A stretch of 64,000 nucleotides of DNA from Candidatus Obscuribacterales bacterium (GCA_020050835.1 JAGVKB010000150.1:52611-116610); one strand, 5' to 3'; positions 17,818-32,251 are shown, numbered from the stretch's first letter. A program made the numbers and translations. The notes: generated by a model not told the origin, from the letters alone.

Positions 17818-18659
17818 CAATCGAGCCTCAAATCATCTTCGACAATCGCGACCGCCACACCGTTCAAGGTCAACTTCGGAACTATCAACCTTCCTCGCGA
17901 GCTGGCCATCAGCGCGCAAGGCTCGCACACACCATCTGTTCCAATATTCTTGCGAACCCATTGCGATGGCTTCGTCACCCATGGACGCTCGGCTACATCA
18001 TCCCGCCTGAATGTACGCAACGGCAATCCGTATCGTGCGCAGAAGGCCAGCAAACCAGGCTCGTCTTGTTTGATATCGATGGTTGCCACCATTCGCACCT
18101 CCTCCAACTTTCGCTCTCCCAGCGCGCTGGATACAGCAGCCTCGATCTTCTCCAGCGGCGTTCCCTTTCGGCAGCCCAGCCCGATTGTCAGCGGCTTCAG
18201 CGCTTCAGTGGCGGTAGTCACTACCGGTGATGCTGAAACTGCATTCGCTACTCGATAGGCCAGAGCGTTTGCGCCGCCTTCATGACCAGCTAACAGCGAG
18301 ATCGCATGATGTCCCCCTTCATCCAGCACTACCACCGCCGGATCGCTGTGCTTATCAGCAATCAGCCCATCGAGAAATCTCACCGCTATCCCAGTTGCCA
18401 TGACGAGAACCCACTGGTTGTGACACCGGAAAGCCTGTGCGAAGCGCTCCTTCTGCGTCGAAGTCGATTCGAGCGCTGCGCTCCCTGACTCGAAATTTAG
18501 AGACATGTGTATAGGCTCGGGCACGGACAGGTGTGACAACTGCTCGGTCACAGAATCTTGCCAGCCGAGCACCAGCTCACCACCCAGCACTTGTTGCAGC
18601 CGGATTCCCAAAGCATGAGCCTCCAGTCTGACCAGCCAGATTCCGAGCGAATCCGTCAT
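17817..18659 (-). CDS. cbiG: Cobalt-precorrin-5A hydrolase, short form
   Basis: CbiG opens the delta-lactone of cobalt-precorrin-5A and releases acetaldehyde; it marks the early-cobalt (anaerobic) route. The N-terminal domain shows MATGIAVR then VVVLDEGGHHAISLLAGHEGGANALA. The C-terminal CobE-like domain begins at GLGCRKGTP near residue 170. Full CbiG has about 350 residues with a middle domain between these. Here only 280 residues are present and the text runs straight from VTTATEALK to the C-terminal domain, so the middle domain is missing. GGGAG precedes the ATG at 18659, and the gene overlaps cobM by four bases. Confidence 0.9.
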   Translation of the reverse strand: MTDSLGIWLVRLEAHALGIRLQQVLGGELVLGWQDSVTEQLSHLSVPEPIHMSLNFESGSAALESTSTQKERFAQAFRCHNQWVLVMATGIAVRFLDGLIADKHSDPAVVVLDEGGHHAISLLAGHEGGANALAYRVANAVSASPVVTTATEALKPLTIGLGCRKGTPLEKIEAAVSSALGERKLEEVRMVATIDIKQDEPGLLAFCARYGLPLRTFRRDDVAERPWVTKPSQWVRKNIGTDGVCEPCALMASSRGRLIVPKLTLNGVAVAIVEDDLRLD

Positions 18660-19432
18660 AGAGACTCCCCCGATAACGCCGCTCGCCTGAAAAGATGGGA
18701 GTACCGCGAGGAATATAGCTGAGATTCGGCAATTAAATCGTCTCGCAGCACGTCACCAACGATCAACATCGTCGTGAGCTTCCAATCCTTTACGTCTACC
18801 TCGTTCAGCACTCTTGAAAGAGTGCTGCGATGAATTCTCTCCTCCGGCGTACTGGCACGATAAACAAGCGCCACTGGTGTGTCTTCCAAATAGTGCAATC
18901 TCAGATCGGACACTATTTTTGACAGATGTGGACCGGAAAGAAAGACGCAGATGGTTGCTTTGTGAGAAGCCAGCTTGGCGAGACTCTCCTCATCCGGAAC
19001 AGCTGAGGCTCGCCCTGATACTCTGGTTAAAATTATCGTCTGGGAAATGCCCGGTCTAGTCAGCTCGACGCCTAATGACGCCGCCGCTGCTGTAAACGAC
19101 GACACGCCAGGCACTATCTCGTATGCAACTCCCAATTGTTCAAGCCTTTGCATCTGTTCGGCAGTCGCTCCATAAATAGCAGGATCACCTGAGTGAACCC
19201 TGGCAACATCCTGTCCTGCCTGCATAGCACGCTCGTAAATCCGCATCTGATCATCGAGGTGAACGCTGGCGGTGTCAATTATCTCAATGCCAGCCTGACA
19301 GTACTTGAGCACCGCTGACGGTACTAGGGAGCCGGCATATAGTACGATCGGAACTTTAGCCAAGATCTCAGCACCACGAACAGTAATGAGATCGGGAGCT
19401 CCCGGTCCGGCCCCAATAAAGTAGACCTTCAT
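18656..19432 (-). CDS. cobM: Precorrin-4 C11-methyltransferase
   Basis: This is a SAM-dependent methylase (CobM/CbiF) of 258 residues, the expected length. It begins FIGAGPGAPDLITVRG and has YAGSLVP, the PAIYGA segment, and EIVPGVSSFTAAAASLGVELTRPGISQTIILTR split over the active site. It methylates C11 of (cobalt-)precorrin-4. The ATG at 19432 has GGAGG within the end of the preceding cobI gene, and the two overlap by four bases. Confidence 0.94.
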   Translation of the reverse strand: MKVYFIGAGPGAPDLITVRGAEILAKVPIVLYAGSLVPSAVLKYCQAGIEIIDTASVHLDDQMRIYERAMQAGQDVARVHSGDPAIYGATAEQMQRLEQLGVAYEIVPGVSSFTAAAASLGVELTRPGISQTIILTRVSGRASAVPDEESLAKLASHKATICVFLSGPHLSKIVSDLRLHYLEDTPVALVYRASTPEERIHRSTLSRVLNEVDVKDWKLTTMLIVGDVLRDDLIAESQLYSSRYSHLFRRAALSGESL

Positions 19433-20160
19433 CTTCTGCCACCTCCTGAAGCTTTTCGTATTAGCATGGTTGAAAGATATCCGAGGCTGGGATCTGCCGG
19501 TAAATCGTCGACATTCTTGCAGAGAACCTCTCCCGACAATCCGATGTTGCTGGCAAACGCACAGAGTTGTGAGATGCCCAAACTCTTTACCGTATCCAAA
19601 ACGAACGGCAAGCGATTTCCGATCTTCATCAAAACCACTATGTCATGCGTTTCAATTTCAGCCCGGAGAACTTCCGGGCTATCCGGACAGGGGAGAATCA
19701 ATGTTCTCTCCTTTCCTTGACCGAGCGGCCAATCAAGAGCTGAGGCGATCGCGGCATAGCTCGTAATCCCCGGATAGGTACAATGAGGCAATTCCGGAAG
19801 AAGTTGCAACAACGCCTCTAAAGTGTAGCTGTAAGTCGAATAAGTAAGTGAATCGCCGATCGTTAGATAGGCAACCGTCCTGCCTGCACGCAACTCGCTG
19901 GCGATCGATTCCGCAAGCTCCGCGTAGGTCTGACGCACGACAGTTCGATCGCTGTCCATGCCGTAAGCGACTTCTCGAACTTTGGTGGCGTCAATCTCGA
20001 GCCCACGAAGGCACTCCGCGGCAACAGATCGCTCAGATGCCTTCGCGCGAGGCAAGAGAATCACGTCGGCCGCTTGCAATGCTTGCCAGGCAGCCAATGG
20101 GATGTATCCGGCCGGTCCCGGGCCGACCCCGATCCCAATAAACTTTCCAACGCCGCTCAT
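19429..20160 (-). CDS. cobI: Precorrin-2 C20-methyltransferase
   Basis: CobI/CbiL adds the C20 methyl group to (cobalt-)precorrin-2. The 243-residue protein has GIGVGPGPAGYIPLAAWQALQAADVILLPRA at its start, TIGDSLTYSTYSYTLEALL and YPGITSYAAIASALDWPLGQG, all typical of this methylase subfamily. It is the first gene after the only sizeable gap (about 180 bases) inside the operon. Confidence 0.92.
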   Translation of the reverse strand: MSGVGKFIGIGVGPGPAGYIPLAAWQALQAADVILLPRAKASERSVAAECLRGLEIDATKVREVAYGMDSDRTVVRQTYAELAESIASELRAGRTVAYLTIGDSLTYSTYSYTLEALLQLLPELPHCTYPGITSYAAIASALDWPLGQGKERTLILPCPDSPEVLRAEIETHDIVVLMKIGNRLPFVLDTVKSLGISQLCAFASNIGLSGEVLCKNVDDLPADPSLGYLSTMLIRKASGGGRR

Positions 20161-20340
20161 AGAGATTCACCTGCGTAATTATATTGGTTCGGGCGTCTTT
20201 GAATTGGGTAATGCAACTGGTCTCTGTTGCTGAATGGGGGCAGCGTTTGCAGCCGTCCGGCAGAGTTAGATCGAGCGGACGCTAGCGTCGCCCCTCCAGA
20301 CGAACCAAACTGCACCATCTCCTGCTTCACGAGCACTCTT
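20161..20340. other. Only non-coding gap inside the cobalamin operon
   Basis: The stretch between cobI and cbiD holds no convincing gene. A 70-residue ORF crosses it on the minus strand but has no motif and no ribosome site that stands out. It contains a perfect 12-base palindrome, GACGCTAGCGTC, at 20278-20289. No B12 box is visible. Confidence 0.6.
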
Positions 20341-21474
20341 CTAAGCCTCCGCACCGAGTGCGGTGCCATTCATGCTGAACAGCCGAACCGCCACTTTGTC
20401 TACCTGCCCTAGCTGCTCTTGCATTAGCAAGCCGATTCTATTCTCCAATTCCACCCACAGCTCTTTTGAGCGCTCCCCATTGCCCAGTTCCTCCAGCACG
20501 GCTTCGGTTGTATTACATGCGGCGATTGCTCGAACGACCGAGGAGTTAAAGCCGATCTCCTGAGCCACCTTTGCGACCGCCGCCATCGCCATTCCGCTCT
20601 TTGAGGAATGCGTATCCCATACACCATCAATTATCTTTGCGAGCTTACCTGGGTGGCCAACTACCCAGAGCGTGCCCAGGCGAAAGTTATCCTCTTTCAA
20701 AATTCGTTGCGTCGCTTCAATCGAGAAACCGATGAAATTAGAGACATGCACAATACGCTTCGGCAGTAATTTGAGGCGATCTCGAGCAAATGTGATTCCG
20801 ATGTTTCCAGGTCTGAAAGCAATCGCGTCCGGTCCACCGCCGAGCGCCACCCGGATGTAGACCTCGATTGAGGCTTTGTAAGCGGCCAGCGACATCGGCT
20901 CCACCACACCGGTAGTGCCCAATATTGAGATGCCTCCCACAATGCCGAGACGAGGGTTGAAAGTTTTCTTTGTGATCTGCTCCCCGTTTTCACATCCAAT
21001 CCAAAGATCGAATCCGGCATCTTGCGCACCACACACCTCTTGTACTGCCGTTCGCATCATCGCCCGGGGCACAGGATTGATAGCCGGATCTCCAATCGGC
21101 ACACTTATACCAGGTTCGGTAACTGTCCCAACACCAGGACCGGCGATGAATCGAATTTGATTCGTACTGTTTGCTTTGACGATAGCAAAAATTGTCGCTC
21201 CGTGCGTTTGATCCGGATCGTCTCCAGCATCCTTTACGACATCAGCGCGCACCGAGCCATCGTCCTGCTTGCTGATCCGAGCGATTGGAACGTTCATACA
21301 ATACTCACCACCGGGCAACGCCACAGCCACGGTTGCACTGCGCTCGCCGAAACGCAGCAGCATTAGCGCTGCCTTCACTGCCGCAGTTGCGCAAGTACCG
21401 GTAGTTCGACCACGCTTGAGCCCATTGTCAGCGGGAATGCTCAGATCGTACGCTCGCAGCTCTTGCTTGCTCAT
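20341..21474 (-). CDS. cbiD: Cobalt-precorrin-5B C1-methyltransferase
   Basis: CbiD methylates C1 in the early-cobalt corrin route and has no counterpart in the aerobic route. The 377-residue protein has the N-terminal signature LKRGRTTGTCATAAVKAALM, then TVTEPGISVPIGDPAINPVPR and VGGISILGTTGVVEPMS, all diagnostic. The C-terminal part includes VHVSNFIGFS and VVGHPGKLAKI. The start overlaps the stop of the cbiX-cbiC gene as ATGA. Confidence 0.96.
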   Translation of the reverse strand: MSKQELRAYDLSIPADNGLKRGRTTGTCATAAVKAALMLLRFGERSATVAVALPGGEYCMNVPIARISKQDDGSVRADVVKDAGDDPDQTHGATIFAIVKANSTNQIRFIAGPGVGTVTEPGISVPIGDPAINPVPRAMMRTAVQEVCGAQDAGFDLWIGCENGEQITKKTFNPRLGIVGGISILGTTGVVEPMSLAAYKASIEVYIRVALGGGPDAIAFRPGNIGITFARDRLKLLPKRIVHVSNFIGFSIEATQRILKEDNFRLGTLWVVGHPGKLAKIIDGVWDTHSSKSGMAMAAVAKVAQEIGFNSSVVRAIAACNTTEAVLEELGNGERSKELWVELENRIGLLMQEQLGQVDKVAVRLFSMNGTALGAEA

Positions 21475-23033
21475 CGCTTTGCCGCCAGCTTGTTTACAGA
21501 CTCAATCATCAAAGCATTAATCACGGTAGCCGCCCAGGGCGAGCCGCCTCTGGTACCACTATTGGTGATGCGCGGCACCTGCACGCACTTCCTGAGTTCT
21601 TCCTTGCATTCCCTCGTCCCGACAAAACCTACCGGTAGGCCGATGATTAACTGCGGACGCCAGCCATGTTCGCGCACCAGCCGCGTCGCTTCCAGCACGG
21701 CAGTGGGAGCATCGCCGATCGCCAAGACAAGATCATTTCCCCATTTCTGCCAGGCGCGCCTGATCCCCGCAGCTGATCGAGTCATGCCGCAAGCCTCGGC
21801 CATCAACTTCGTCTCTTGATCGTGAACGCCACACCAGGTTGAAATGTCGAGCTTCCCGAGCAACTCACGCTTCAGCCCGCTTTCCACCATCGTGACGTCA
21901 GCAACGATGCGCCGGCACCGCAAGAGTGCCCTGATGCCAATGTCAGCTGCGCCGGCAGAAAGGAATAAGTCGTCCACTGCAGAGAAATCTCCGCTAGTAT
22001 GAACCAATCGTTGGGCAATCGTTCGGGTCGGTCCTTCAAACTCGGACCAATCTCGGCCGGCATCGATGATCCTCATACTTTCAGCTTCAATCGGATGCGG
22101 AACGTAAGGGCTCCAGTGTACAGCCCGACTATCTGGTTCCGGCTTTGGCCGGACAGCGACTTCGCGGCTAACCGTCAATTGCGGCGTACCAATCTGCCGC
22201 TCGTAACCTACAATTTGCACACGATACTTGCAGAGCGAGCAGTTCATATGCGCCCGCCCCTCAATTCCTTCACGCGCGCGTTCAAGAAATACGTCAGCCA
22301 CTGCCTTGCTGACGCCCAGATAATCAGCCGGCAGAACCTCCACTACTGGAATTCGCTTGGCTAACTGCTCGGCAGCCGCATAAATCCGCTTGACCAGTAC
22401 ACCATCGAACAACATATACGGCAGAACGATTATTCGCTTATGTCCGAGCATCGCGGCTGTCTTCAATCCGTCAGCTACAAGCGGCTTGGCTGTTCCTGAA
22501 TAACAAACGAAAGAAGCACCAAAACCCAACCCCTCCTCCAGCATCCTGGCCAGCTTGGTTACGTCCGAATTAGCATCGGGATCGGTCGTGCCGCGCCCAA
22601 CTACGACCAGGCAAGTCTCCGAACGCTTAACTATCCGTACCGAGCGCGCCTCCGCATCGACAATCCGCTCCTGACAAAGAGCCAGCAACAATGGATGCAG
22701 ATCCATCGCAGCGCCGAAATGCACCTCCGCATCCGGAAACTCCCTCCTCAACTCGTAGAGCTCAGCAGGCATATCGTTTTTAGCATGAGTAGCGGCAGCC
22801 AAGAGAGCCGGCACCACAACCACACGCCTGACTCCCTGCGAGAGGCTGTTTCTAACGGCTTCAGCGATGGTCGGCTTAGCAAATTCGAGATATCCAAAGT
22901 CGATCGGCTGGCCATCCGAACGTTCCCGCAGCAAAGCGATCAATGATTCGAACTCCCGCACGCCGTCGGGGTCGCGACTGCCGTGGCCGGCAATCACGAT
23001 GCTGAAATCCACACCAGCAGCTACTGCGGTCAC
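21471..23033 (-). CDS. Fused sirohydrochlorin cobaltochelatase (CbiX) and precorrin-8X methylmutase (CbiC)
   Basis: The 520-residue fusion carries a two-lobed CbiX at residues 8-270: [28 protein letters not shown] and a second lobe with [14 protein letters not shown]. It inserts Co2+ into sirohydrochlorin. [11 protein letters not shown] stretch follows (a CxxC, near 260), which could coordinate an iron-sulfur or metal centre. From about residue 300 the CbiC domain shows [32 protein letters not shown] and GVPVGFV-like [15 protein letters not shown]. It moves the C11 methyl to C12. CbiX-CbiC fusions are known in other bacteria. It overlaps neighbours on both sides. Confidence 0.92.
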   Translation of the reverse strand: MTAVAAGVDFSIVIAGHGSRDPDGVREFESLIALLRERSDGQPIDFGYLEFAKPTIAEAVRNSLSQGVRRVVVVPALLAAATHAKNDMPAELYELRREFPDAEVHFGAAMDLHPLLLALCQERIVDAEARSVRIVKRSETCLVVVGRGTTDPDANSDVTKLARMLEEGLGFGASFVCYSGTAKPLVADGLKTAAMLGHKRIIVLPYMLFDGVLVKRIYAAAEQLAKRIPVVEVLPADYLGVSKAVADVFLERAREGIEGRAHMNCSLCKYRVQIVGYERQIGTPQLTVSREVAVRPKPEPDSRAVHWSPYVPHPIEAESMRIIDAGRDWSEFEGPTRTIAQRLVHTSGDFSAVDDLFLSAGAADIGIRALLRCRRIVADVTMVESGLKRELLGKLDISTWCGVHDQETKLMAEACGMTRSAAGIRRAWQKWGNDLVLAIGDAPTAVLEATRLVREHGWRPQLIIGLPVGFVGTRECKEELRKCVQVPRITNSGTRGGSPWAATVINALMIESVNKLAAKR

Positions 23034-23719
23034 TTCGTCGCTGCTGCCTCCAACTGGCTCGGCATCGGACAGAGAGCGCGCACCAGCATGATGCTCATAT
23101 CGCTGAAATCACCGGTAAGATCGCCTAGCTTACCGGTCCATTTTGCTTCCTTGACTGTGAGATTCTCCCAAACTTCGACGATATGATCGCTGGAGACTCC
23201 TGAATCGACCAGATAACGGGCCACATCCTTGGGCATGAAATCCCACGGTCTGGGAATTACAATTGCATTCCGTCCATCATTCAAGACATGAACCAGATGA
23301 CGCATGAATGGCTCGATATCTCCTCTTCGATGAAAGGTGATGAAAGTAGTCTCGTCGAAGCAGACTCTGCCGCGAGAGGCCATCACTTGGGCTGACGAAA
23401 TACCAGGAAGTGTTTCCACCACATGCCCGCAGGCACGCTCCACTCGTTCGAGATATTGAAACCCGCTAAAATGGACGTCACCCATAAAAACAACTACACA
23501 TCGCTTTCCTTGATGATGTAGCGCAGCGACCTCGGCAAGCTTGTCCGTCTGGTCCTTATACCCCATGGTAATCACTTGGGAATTAGATGGAATCGCGGTT
23601 TCCACTACTTTTACTACCGCGTCGAATCCAGCAACAACATCAGCCTCAGCCAACAATGCCGCTCCCTTTTGTGTAAGGAAACTGACGTCACCAGGACCGA
23701 CACCGATACAAGAAATCAC
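23030..23719 (-). CDS. cbiE: Cobalt-precorrin-7 (C5)-methyltransferase (CbiE/CobL N-terminal type)
   Basis: The tetrapyrrole methylase fold begins [18 protein letters not shown] and has [21 protein letters not shown] and [17 protein letters not shown], which fit CbiE. I place the start at GTG 23719: AGGAGG sits four bases before it, inside the last codons of the upstream SUMT gene. An in-frame ATG at 23737 would ignore that site. The product is 229 residues, the length of a free CbiE. CobL adds a C-terminal CbiT decarboxylase domain, which is absent here, and no separate CbiT gene was found in the window. Confidence 0.88.
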   Translation of the reverse strand: MISCIGVGPGDVSFLTQKGAALLAEADVVAGFDAVVKVVETAIPSNSQVITMGYKDQTDKLAEVAALHHQGKRCVVVFMGDVHFSGFQYLERVERACGHVVETLPGISSAQVMASRGRVCFDETTFITFHRRGDIEPFMRHLVHVLNDGRNAIVIPRPWDFMPKDVARYLVDSGVSSDHIVEVWENLTVKEAKWTGKLGDLTGDFSDMSIMLVRALCPMPSQLEAAATK

Positions 23720-23720
23720 A

Positions 23721-24545
23721 TTACCTCCTGGTCTCAACCATCATAGAATCACCTGCAACCTCCGGAACCAGCGCTTCGCTGTCTCCGGCTAAACCGACAA
23801 CCTCACCGATAACAATGATTGCCGGGCTGCGAAACTCAAGCTCTTTTGCCTTCTGAACTAACTGAATTAGCGGTGCAACAACGCTCCTTTGTTCTGCCAG
23901 CGTGCCATTTTCGATTACACACGCTGAAGTTGTCGAAGAAAGCCCGGATTCAATTAGCTTTTCCGCTATAAAGGCCAGATTGGTAAGCCCCATGTAAATC
24001 ACCAGCGTACTTCCTGATTCCGCCAGAGCTCGCCAATTAGGCTGCTCTCCGTCCGGCTTGTTATGACCGGTGACGAAGACAACGCTGTGGGCATGATCGC
24101 GATGGCTCAAGGGAATTCCGACCGAAGCCGGAACCGCGATACCGGCAGTCACTCCGCTTACGACTTCGACTGCAATACCGGCCTGCTTGAGAGCCTCTAT
24201 CTCTTCACCGCCTCGTCCGAAAATAAACGGGTCTCCACCTTTCACTCGTGCGACACACCGACCCGCACGCGCAAACGCAATCATCAGATGATGGATCTCG
24301 TCCTGCTCAGTAGATTTGCGTCCACCACGCTTGCCTACTTTTACAATCTCGGCCGATTCTTTGACAAAGTCCAGAACAGCCGGATTCACCAATTCATCCA
24401 ACAAAATCACGTCGGCCAGCGCTAACACCCGTACGGCCTTCAACGTTAACAGCTCTATATCACCAGGGCCTGCACCAATTAGAAACACCTTTCCTGGCGA
24501 GTTTCGATTATTGATTCCAGGGTTTTGTCCGGTCGGTCTGCTCAT
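23721..24545 (-). CDS. cobA: Uroporphyrinogen-III C-methyltransferase
   Basis: SUMT methylates C2 and C7 of uroporphyrinogen III to give precorrin-2, the branch point to corrins and siroheme. The 274-residue protein has [51 protein letters not shown] and [23 protein letters not shown], the complete signature. It is the free-standing form with no CysG oxidase/chelatase domain. It overlaps the chelatase gene by four bases, and the cbiE start lies one base after its stop. Confidence 0.95.
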   Translation of the reverse strand: MSRPTGQNPGINNRNSPGKVFLIGAGPGDIELLTLKAVRVLALADVILLDELVNPAVLDFVKESAEIVKVGKRGGRKSTEQDEIHHLMIAFARAGRCVARVKGGDPFIFGRGGEEIEALKQAGIAVEVVSGVTAGIAVPASVGIPLSHRDHAHSVVFVTGHNKPDGEQPNWRALAESGSTLVIYMGLTNLAFIAEKLIESGLSSTTSACVIENGTLAEQRSVVAPLIQLVQKAKELEFRSPAIIVIGEVVGLAGDSEALVPEVAGDSMMVETRR

Positions 24546-26526
24546 CTGACCTTTCCCCTCAGGCGCCTTCGAATAGTTAGTGTAAGCGTCTCAGCTGACA
24601 GGTCATCCAGTACGACGTATTCAGCACGCATCGAATCAGCCAGCTCGCGCGCTCGCCCTAAGCGGAGAAAGCCCGCTTCGGTATCGACTACCAGAGCCGG
24701 GACATCTAAGTCTGCCAGATTCGCAGCCACCTGCAAGCTTTGCTGCCAAGGATCTCCTTTGCTGGACAATCCCACATTGGCTTTGCCATCACTCAAAATT
24801 ACAAGTAACGGTTCCGGTCCATCGTCTTTTGTTGACTTAGACAGAGTTTCTGTCGCCACGGTCAAAGCATGTGCAAGCGGGGTACGACCTCCGGTTGGCA
24901 GCGAGCGTAGCCTCTGCTCGGCCTCCTCTACGCTTCGTGTAGGCGCGAGAATCAATTCCGCTTGCTGCCCTCGGCAAGAAATGACTCCTACTTTGTCCCT
25001 TCTTTGATAGGCATCACCAAGCAGGGAGAGCACTGCGCCCTTCACAGCTTCCATCCGTTGAAGTGATGCCATTGAACCCGACGAGTCTACAACCAGCAGA
25101 ACGATATTGCCATGCCTAGCAATCCGAATCTTCTGATGAAGGTCGGCACGCGAAACCTTTAGCTCGCCGGAATTTCGGAGCACGGCATGACGAAGCGTCG
25201 CATCCACGGCAAGATTAGTCGGCTTCTCGTTGAGCACCGCTCGCACATACTGCCCTCGGCGCGCGCCCGGAGCGATACTGCGCCGACCGCTGGTATCGAC
25301 GGTCTGACCGGAGCGCAGCTCCACTTTCCAGGCTGTATTCTGACTTTTCACCCCAAATACAATTGGGTCTTGGTCCGGACCTTCGCTCAAATCCTCGGTC
25401 GATTCGTTGTCCTTCCCACCGTTGTCGTTTACCTGGTCTGAGCTGGGTTTGTTGTCGCTACGCTCAGGCGCTTGTCGCTCGTTCTTCGGTTGTGTTTGAG
25501 AACTTTCGGGCGTCTTCTCCTTACTTAAATCGTTCAATAAATCATCCAGACGATCGGAATCCAAACCGGTTCTGTCGGTAGGTTTGCACCGCCTGCGGTG
25601 CGGAAGGACGAGCTCGGCTGCGTATCGAACATCGTCAACTGTTACGACTTGTCTTCCGTCCAATGCTGCTAATGCTCTGGCAGACTTGTTCATTACGATA
25701 TCGGCCCGCAAGCTGACTACCTGCAATTCGCAGCACATCTTGCTTATGAAGTTGAACAGGCTATCGTCCATTGTCACTTGCGGCAGAAGAGCCTGCGCTG
25801 AGACTACTTGCTTGCGAATTGCATCCTGTTGGCCAGACCAGCTCAGAACAAACACCTCCGGGCAAGCCTCAAACTCCATCCTGCGCCGCACGACTTCCAC
25901 CCGCACCGGCGCATCCTTCGGCGCTTCGACATGCACCATTAACCCAAAGCGATCGAGCAGCTGCGGTCTCAGATCGCCCTCCTCAAGATTCATCGTACCC
26001 ACCAGGGAAAATTTTGCCGGGTGATTGATCGACAAGCCTTCTCGCTGGATGAGATTGACACCGGTTGCGGCTACATCCAGGAGTACGTCCACCAGGTGAT
26101 CGGCCAGAAGATTGACCTCATCGATGTAGAGAATTCCTCGATTCGCTCCTGCCAGCAATCCCGGCTGAAACGCTCGGCGCCCGTCCTTGAGCGCGCGCTC
26201 GAAATCCAAACTTCCCAGGACTCTGTCCTCAGTTGCACCCAACGGCAGGTTGACAAATGGAACCGGAGCCAGCTTAAAATTCGCCTCGGGCTTTCCACAC
26301 ACATCACAAAGCTCGTGAGCCTCGCCCGGTAAACAGTTAAAGTGGCATCCCAGCACACGCTCAATCGGCATGAGCACTTCAGCCAAGCCTCGCGCAGCCG
26401 TGCTCTTGGCTGTGCCCTTATCACCGCGAATCAACACGCCACCGATACCGGGGTTAACCGCGCACAAAAGAAGCGCAGTCTTGAGCTGATCCTGACCGAC
26501 AATGGCTGCAAATGGGTAACTTGCGA

Positions 26527-26530
<4 letters not shown>
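24542..26530 (-). CDS. Chelatase AAA+/VWA subunit (ChlI-ChlD-like), partner of CobN
   Basis: The 662-residue protein combines an AAA+ domain (about 1-330; Walker A GDKGTAKST, Walker B ILYIDEVNLL) with a von Willebrand A domain (from about 470). The latter has a metal-ion-dependent adhesion motif, VVDSSGSM. Between them is a disordered linker rich in Pro, Asn, Asp and Glu. The layout is that of the Mg-chelatase D/I subunits, which hydrolyse ATP for the large chelatase subunit. Here it stands directly behind cobN, with a four-base overlap, so it most likely powers cobalt insertion in place of CobS/CobT. No chlorophyll gene is present. Confidence 0.88.
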
Positions 26531-30756
<4,226 letters not shown>

Positions 30757-30765
30757 TCGATTCCT

Positions 30766-31578
30766 TTACAGATTCTCTTGCACGCCCCAAAGACATCCCA
30801 ATTTTGGTAAGCACTCTGCTTTCCCAAACGTTAGGAATCCACCAACAATCAAGCTCATTAATCCGGTGAGAACTCCAACAGTCACATAGACAGGCCTTAC
30901 GCGCGCAGATGAAATGAAGCCGAACGCACCAAACAGTGCCACCAGCGTATTAGTCGTCACCGATCCCAGCACAAAGGAGGCTAGCATCATCGCTCCCAGA
31001 GTCTGGCTCGCCGCTCCCGTAATGGCGGCAATCATAAGAACCTGAGTACCACTTTCCACTCCTATCCCATGAATCACTCCCACACTGAAAGATGTGAACG
31101 GTCCGTACTGTGTAATGCGAACGCTTTCCGGCTCGACGGTTCCGAAGAGGCGGGCACGCAACCAGGAAAGAAGCTGGCGTGCCCAGTCGAACAGCATCAT
31201 CCATCGGCTCTTGAGTGCTAGCTCCTGCGCGCCGTGAATAGATTGCACCAAGACCCAAATAACACCGACTCCGAAAAGCAGAAGAGTAATACCAACGACC
31301 TTTTCAGTTACATCATTCAACCAGGGCGGAATCAGAGAAGAAAAGCTGATCGCGGCAATACCCAGAAGAACAACCGCGGATGCGTGACCGATACCGTACA
31401 AGAAGGAAAAGAAGAGAGCGCGGAGCTGCATAGCCCTTCCACCAAGCGCTTGTATCTCGCCGGTGGTAGTGGTGGTGCCCACAATGTCCATGATCGCGGC
31501 GATATGATCCCAATCAATCCCGTGCCTGAATCCGAGAAGGAAAGCGTTGCTCAGCAAGACTAGCGATGTTGAGTCCAT
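30766..31578 (-). CDS. Nickel/cobalt permease (NiCoT-like)
   Basis: The 270-residue membrane protein has the NiCoT transport signature RHGIDWDHI near residue 18 (the His-x4-Asp-His core) and a second His-containing helix with FSFLYGIGHASAV. Six or seven transmembrane helices are visible, with a short hydrophilic loop in the middle. It would import Co2+ or Ni2+ for corrin synthesis. It is the first gene after the cobalamin riboswitch, with AGGA before the ATG, and cobN follows nine bases after its stop. Selection for cobalt over nickel is inferred from context. Confidence 0.85.
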   Translation of the reverse strand: MDSTSLVLLSNAFLLGFRHGIDWDHIAAIMDIVGTTTTTGEIQALGGRAMQLRALFFSFLYGIGHASAVVLLGIAAISFSSLIPPWLNDVTEKVVGITLLLFGVGVIWVLVQSIHGAQELALKSRWMMLFDWARQLLSWLRARLFGTVEPESVRITQYGPFTSFSVGVIHGIGVESGTQVLMIAAITGAASQTLGAMMLASFVLGSVTTNTLVALFGAFGFISSARVRPVYVTVGVLTGLMSLIVGGFLTFGKAECLPKLGCLWGVQENL

Positions 31579-31714
31579 GTGTTTCCTCGAACTTTACTGC
31601 TCAATTGCACCGCAATGAAAAATCCCGGCCTTTGCGACCAGGACGACATGCCAATTGGCTATGAGAGCGGATCTCTGGCGCACTTTCCTCCCTTCATCGA
31701 AGAGGATATTACAG

Positions 31715-31840
31715 CTGAGGCATTCAGGTGGGCATTCTGGCTTCGCAGCAAGCGCTGCTTACAGTTGCGGGACAGCGATGGAGTTTCACCACACTTCCCC
31801 CACTCAATCGCATAAGGCGATCTGATTGCGAAAGGAGTCT
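31715..31840 (-). promoter_or_regulatory. Cobalamin riboswitch
   Basis: Reading the minus strand, GGGGAAG and GGTGAAACTCC are followed by GCTGTCCCGCAACTGTAAG and, after a GC-rich stem, GAAGCCAGAATGCCCACCTG, the B12 box. This order and these conserved blocks match the cobalamin riboswitch aptamer, which binds B12 and represses downstream genes. It sits about 140 bases before the permease ATG, so it should control the 13-gene operon. The precise ends are approximate. Confidence 0.93.
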
Positions 31841-31883
31841 CTAAAGGCGATTCCTCCGACTAGTTGATGACTTGCAAACAGTT

Positions 31884-31889
31884 ATTATA
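31884..31889 (-). promoter_or_regulatory. -10 box for the riboswitch operon
   Basis: On the minus strand the bases read TATAAT, a perfect -10. Transcription would start near 31877, giving a leader of about 300 bases that contains the riboswitch. On the plus strand the last base of this box is the A of a divergent ATG. Confidence 0.6.
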
Positions 31890-32251
31890 TGTGTAATTGC
31901 TCAGACCATCATGATAACTACTTCACTGCCTTCCCCCTCGGTGCGAAGTGGCTCCCGAGCAGCACAGCTGTCCACCCAGTGGCTAAGCAGCCTGAGAGTA
32001 GCATCGAACTACTATCTCAGCCGCACTTTACAACCACGCGGCTTCCAATCCTGCCAATTCTTCAAAAGCGAAATCTCAATCAGCGCATTCAAAATGCCTG
32101 CCAGGAGCTGTCCGACCAGAATCATCGACTTCCTGGTGCTGATCGGCCAAGTGCCACTCAGCCACTGCCACACTGCAATTGGTCGAGTTTCAATCGACTG
32201 CTCAACGAAAGTTGGGGCTTTCGCGTTGAAGTTGAAGCTGAACTACAATAA
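31889..32251 (+). CDS. Hypothetical protein with Cys/His-rich start, divergent from the cobalt operon
   Basis: The 120-residue ORF has a codon pattern like its neighbours and no stop within 360 bases. Its first residues, MCNCSDHHDNYF, contain two Cys and two His. The middle is Ser/Pro/Gln-rich and the C-terminus (WGFRVEVEAELQ) is strand-like. I recognise no family. It has no ribosome site and starts on the -10 box of the opposite strand, so the start is doubtful. A small regulator or metal-binding peptide would suit the position, but that is speculation. I give moderate odds that it is real. Confidence 0.4.
   Translation: MCNCSDHHDNYFTAFPLGAKWLPSSTAVHPVAKQPESSIELLSQPHFTTTRLPILPILQKRNLNQRIQNACQELSDQNHRLPGADRPSATQPLPHCNWSSFNRLLNESWGFRVEVEAELQ

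Noticed and set aside
20161..20340. Second cobalamin riboswitch in the gap between cbiD and cobI
   Set aside because: Neither the CCCGCAACTG block nor a B12 box is present on either strand.
20157..20369. 70-residue minus-strand ORF filling the operon gap
   Set aside because: No motif, overlaps the end of cbiD and has an unconvincing start.
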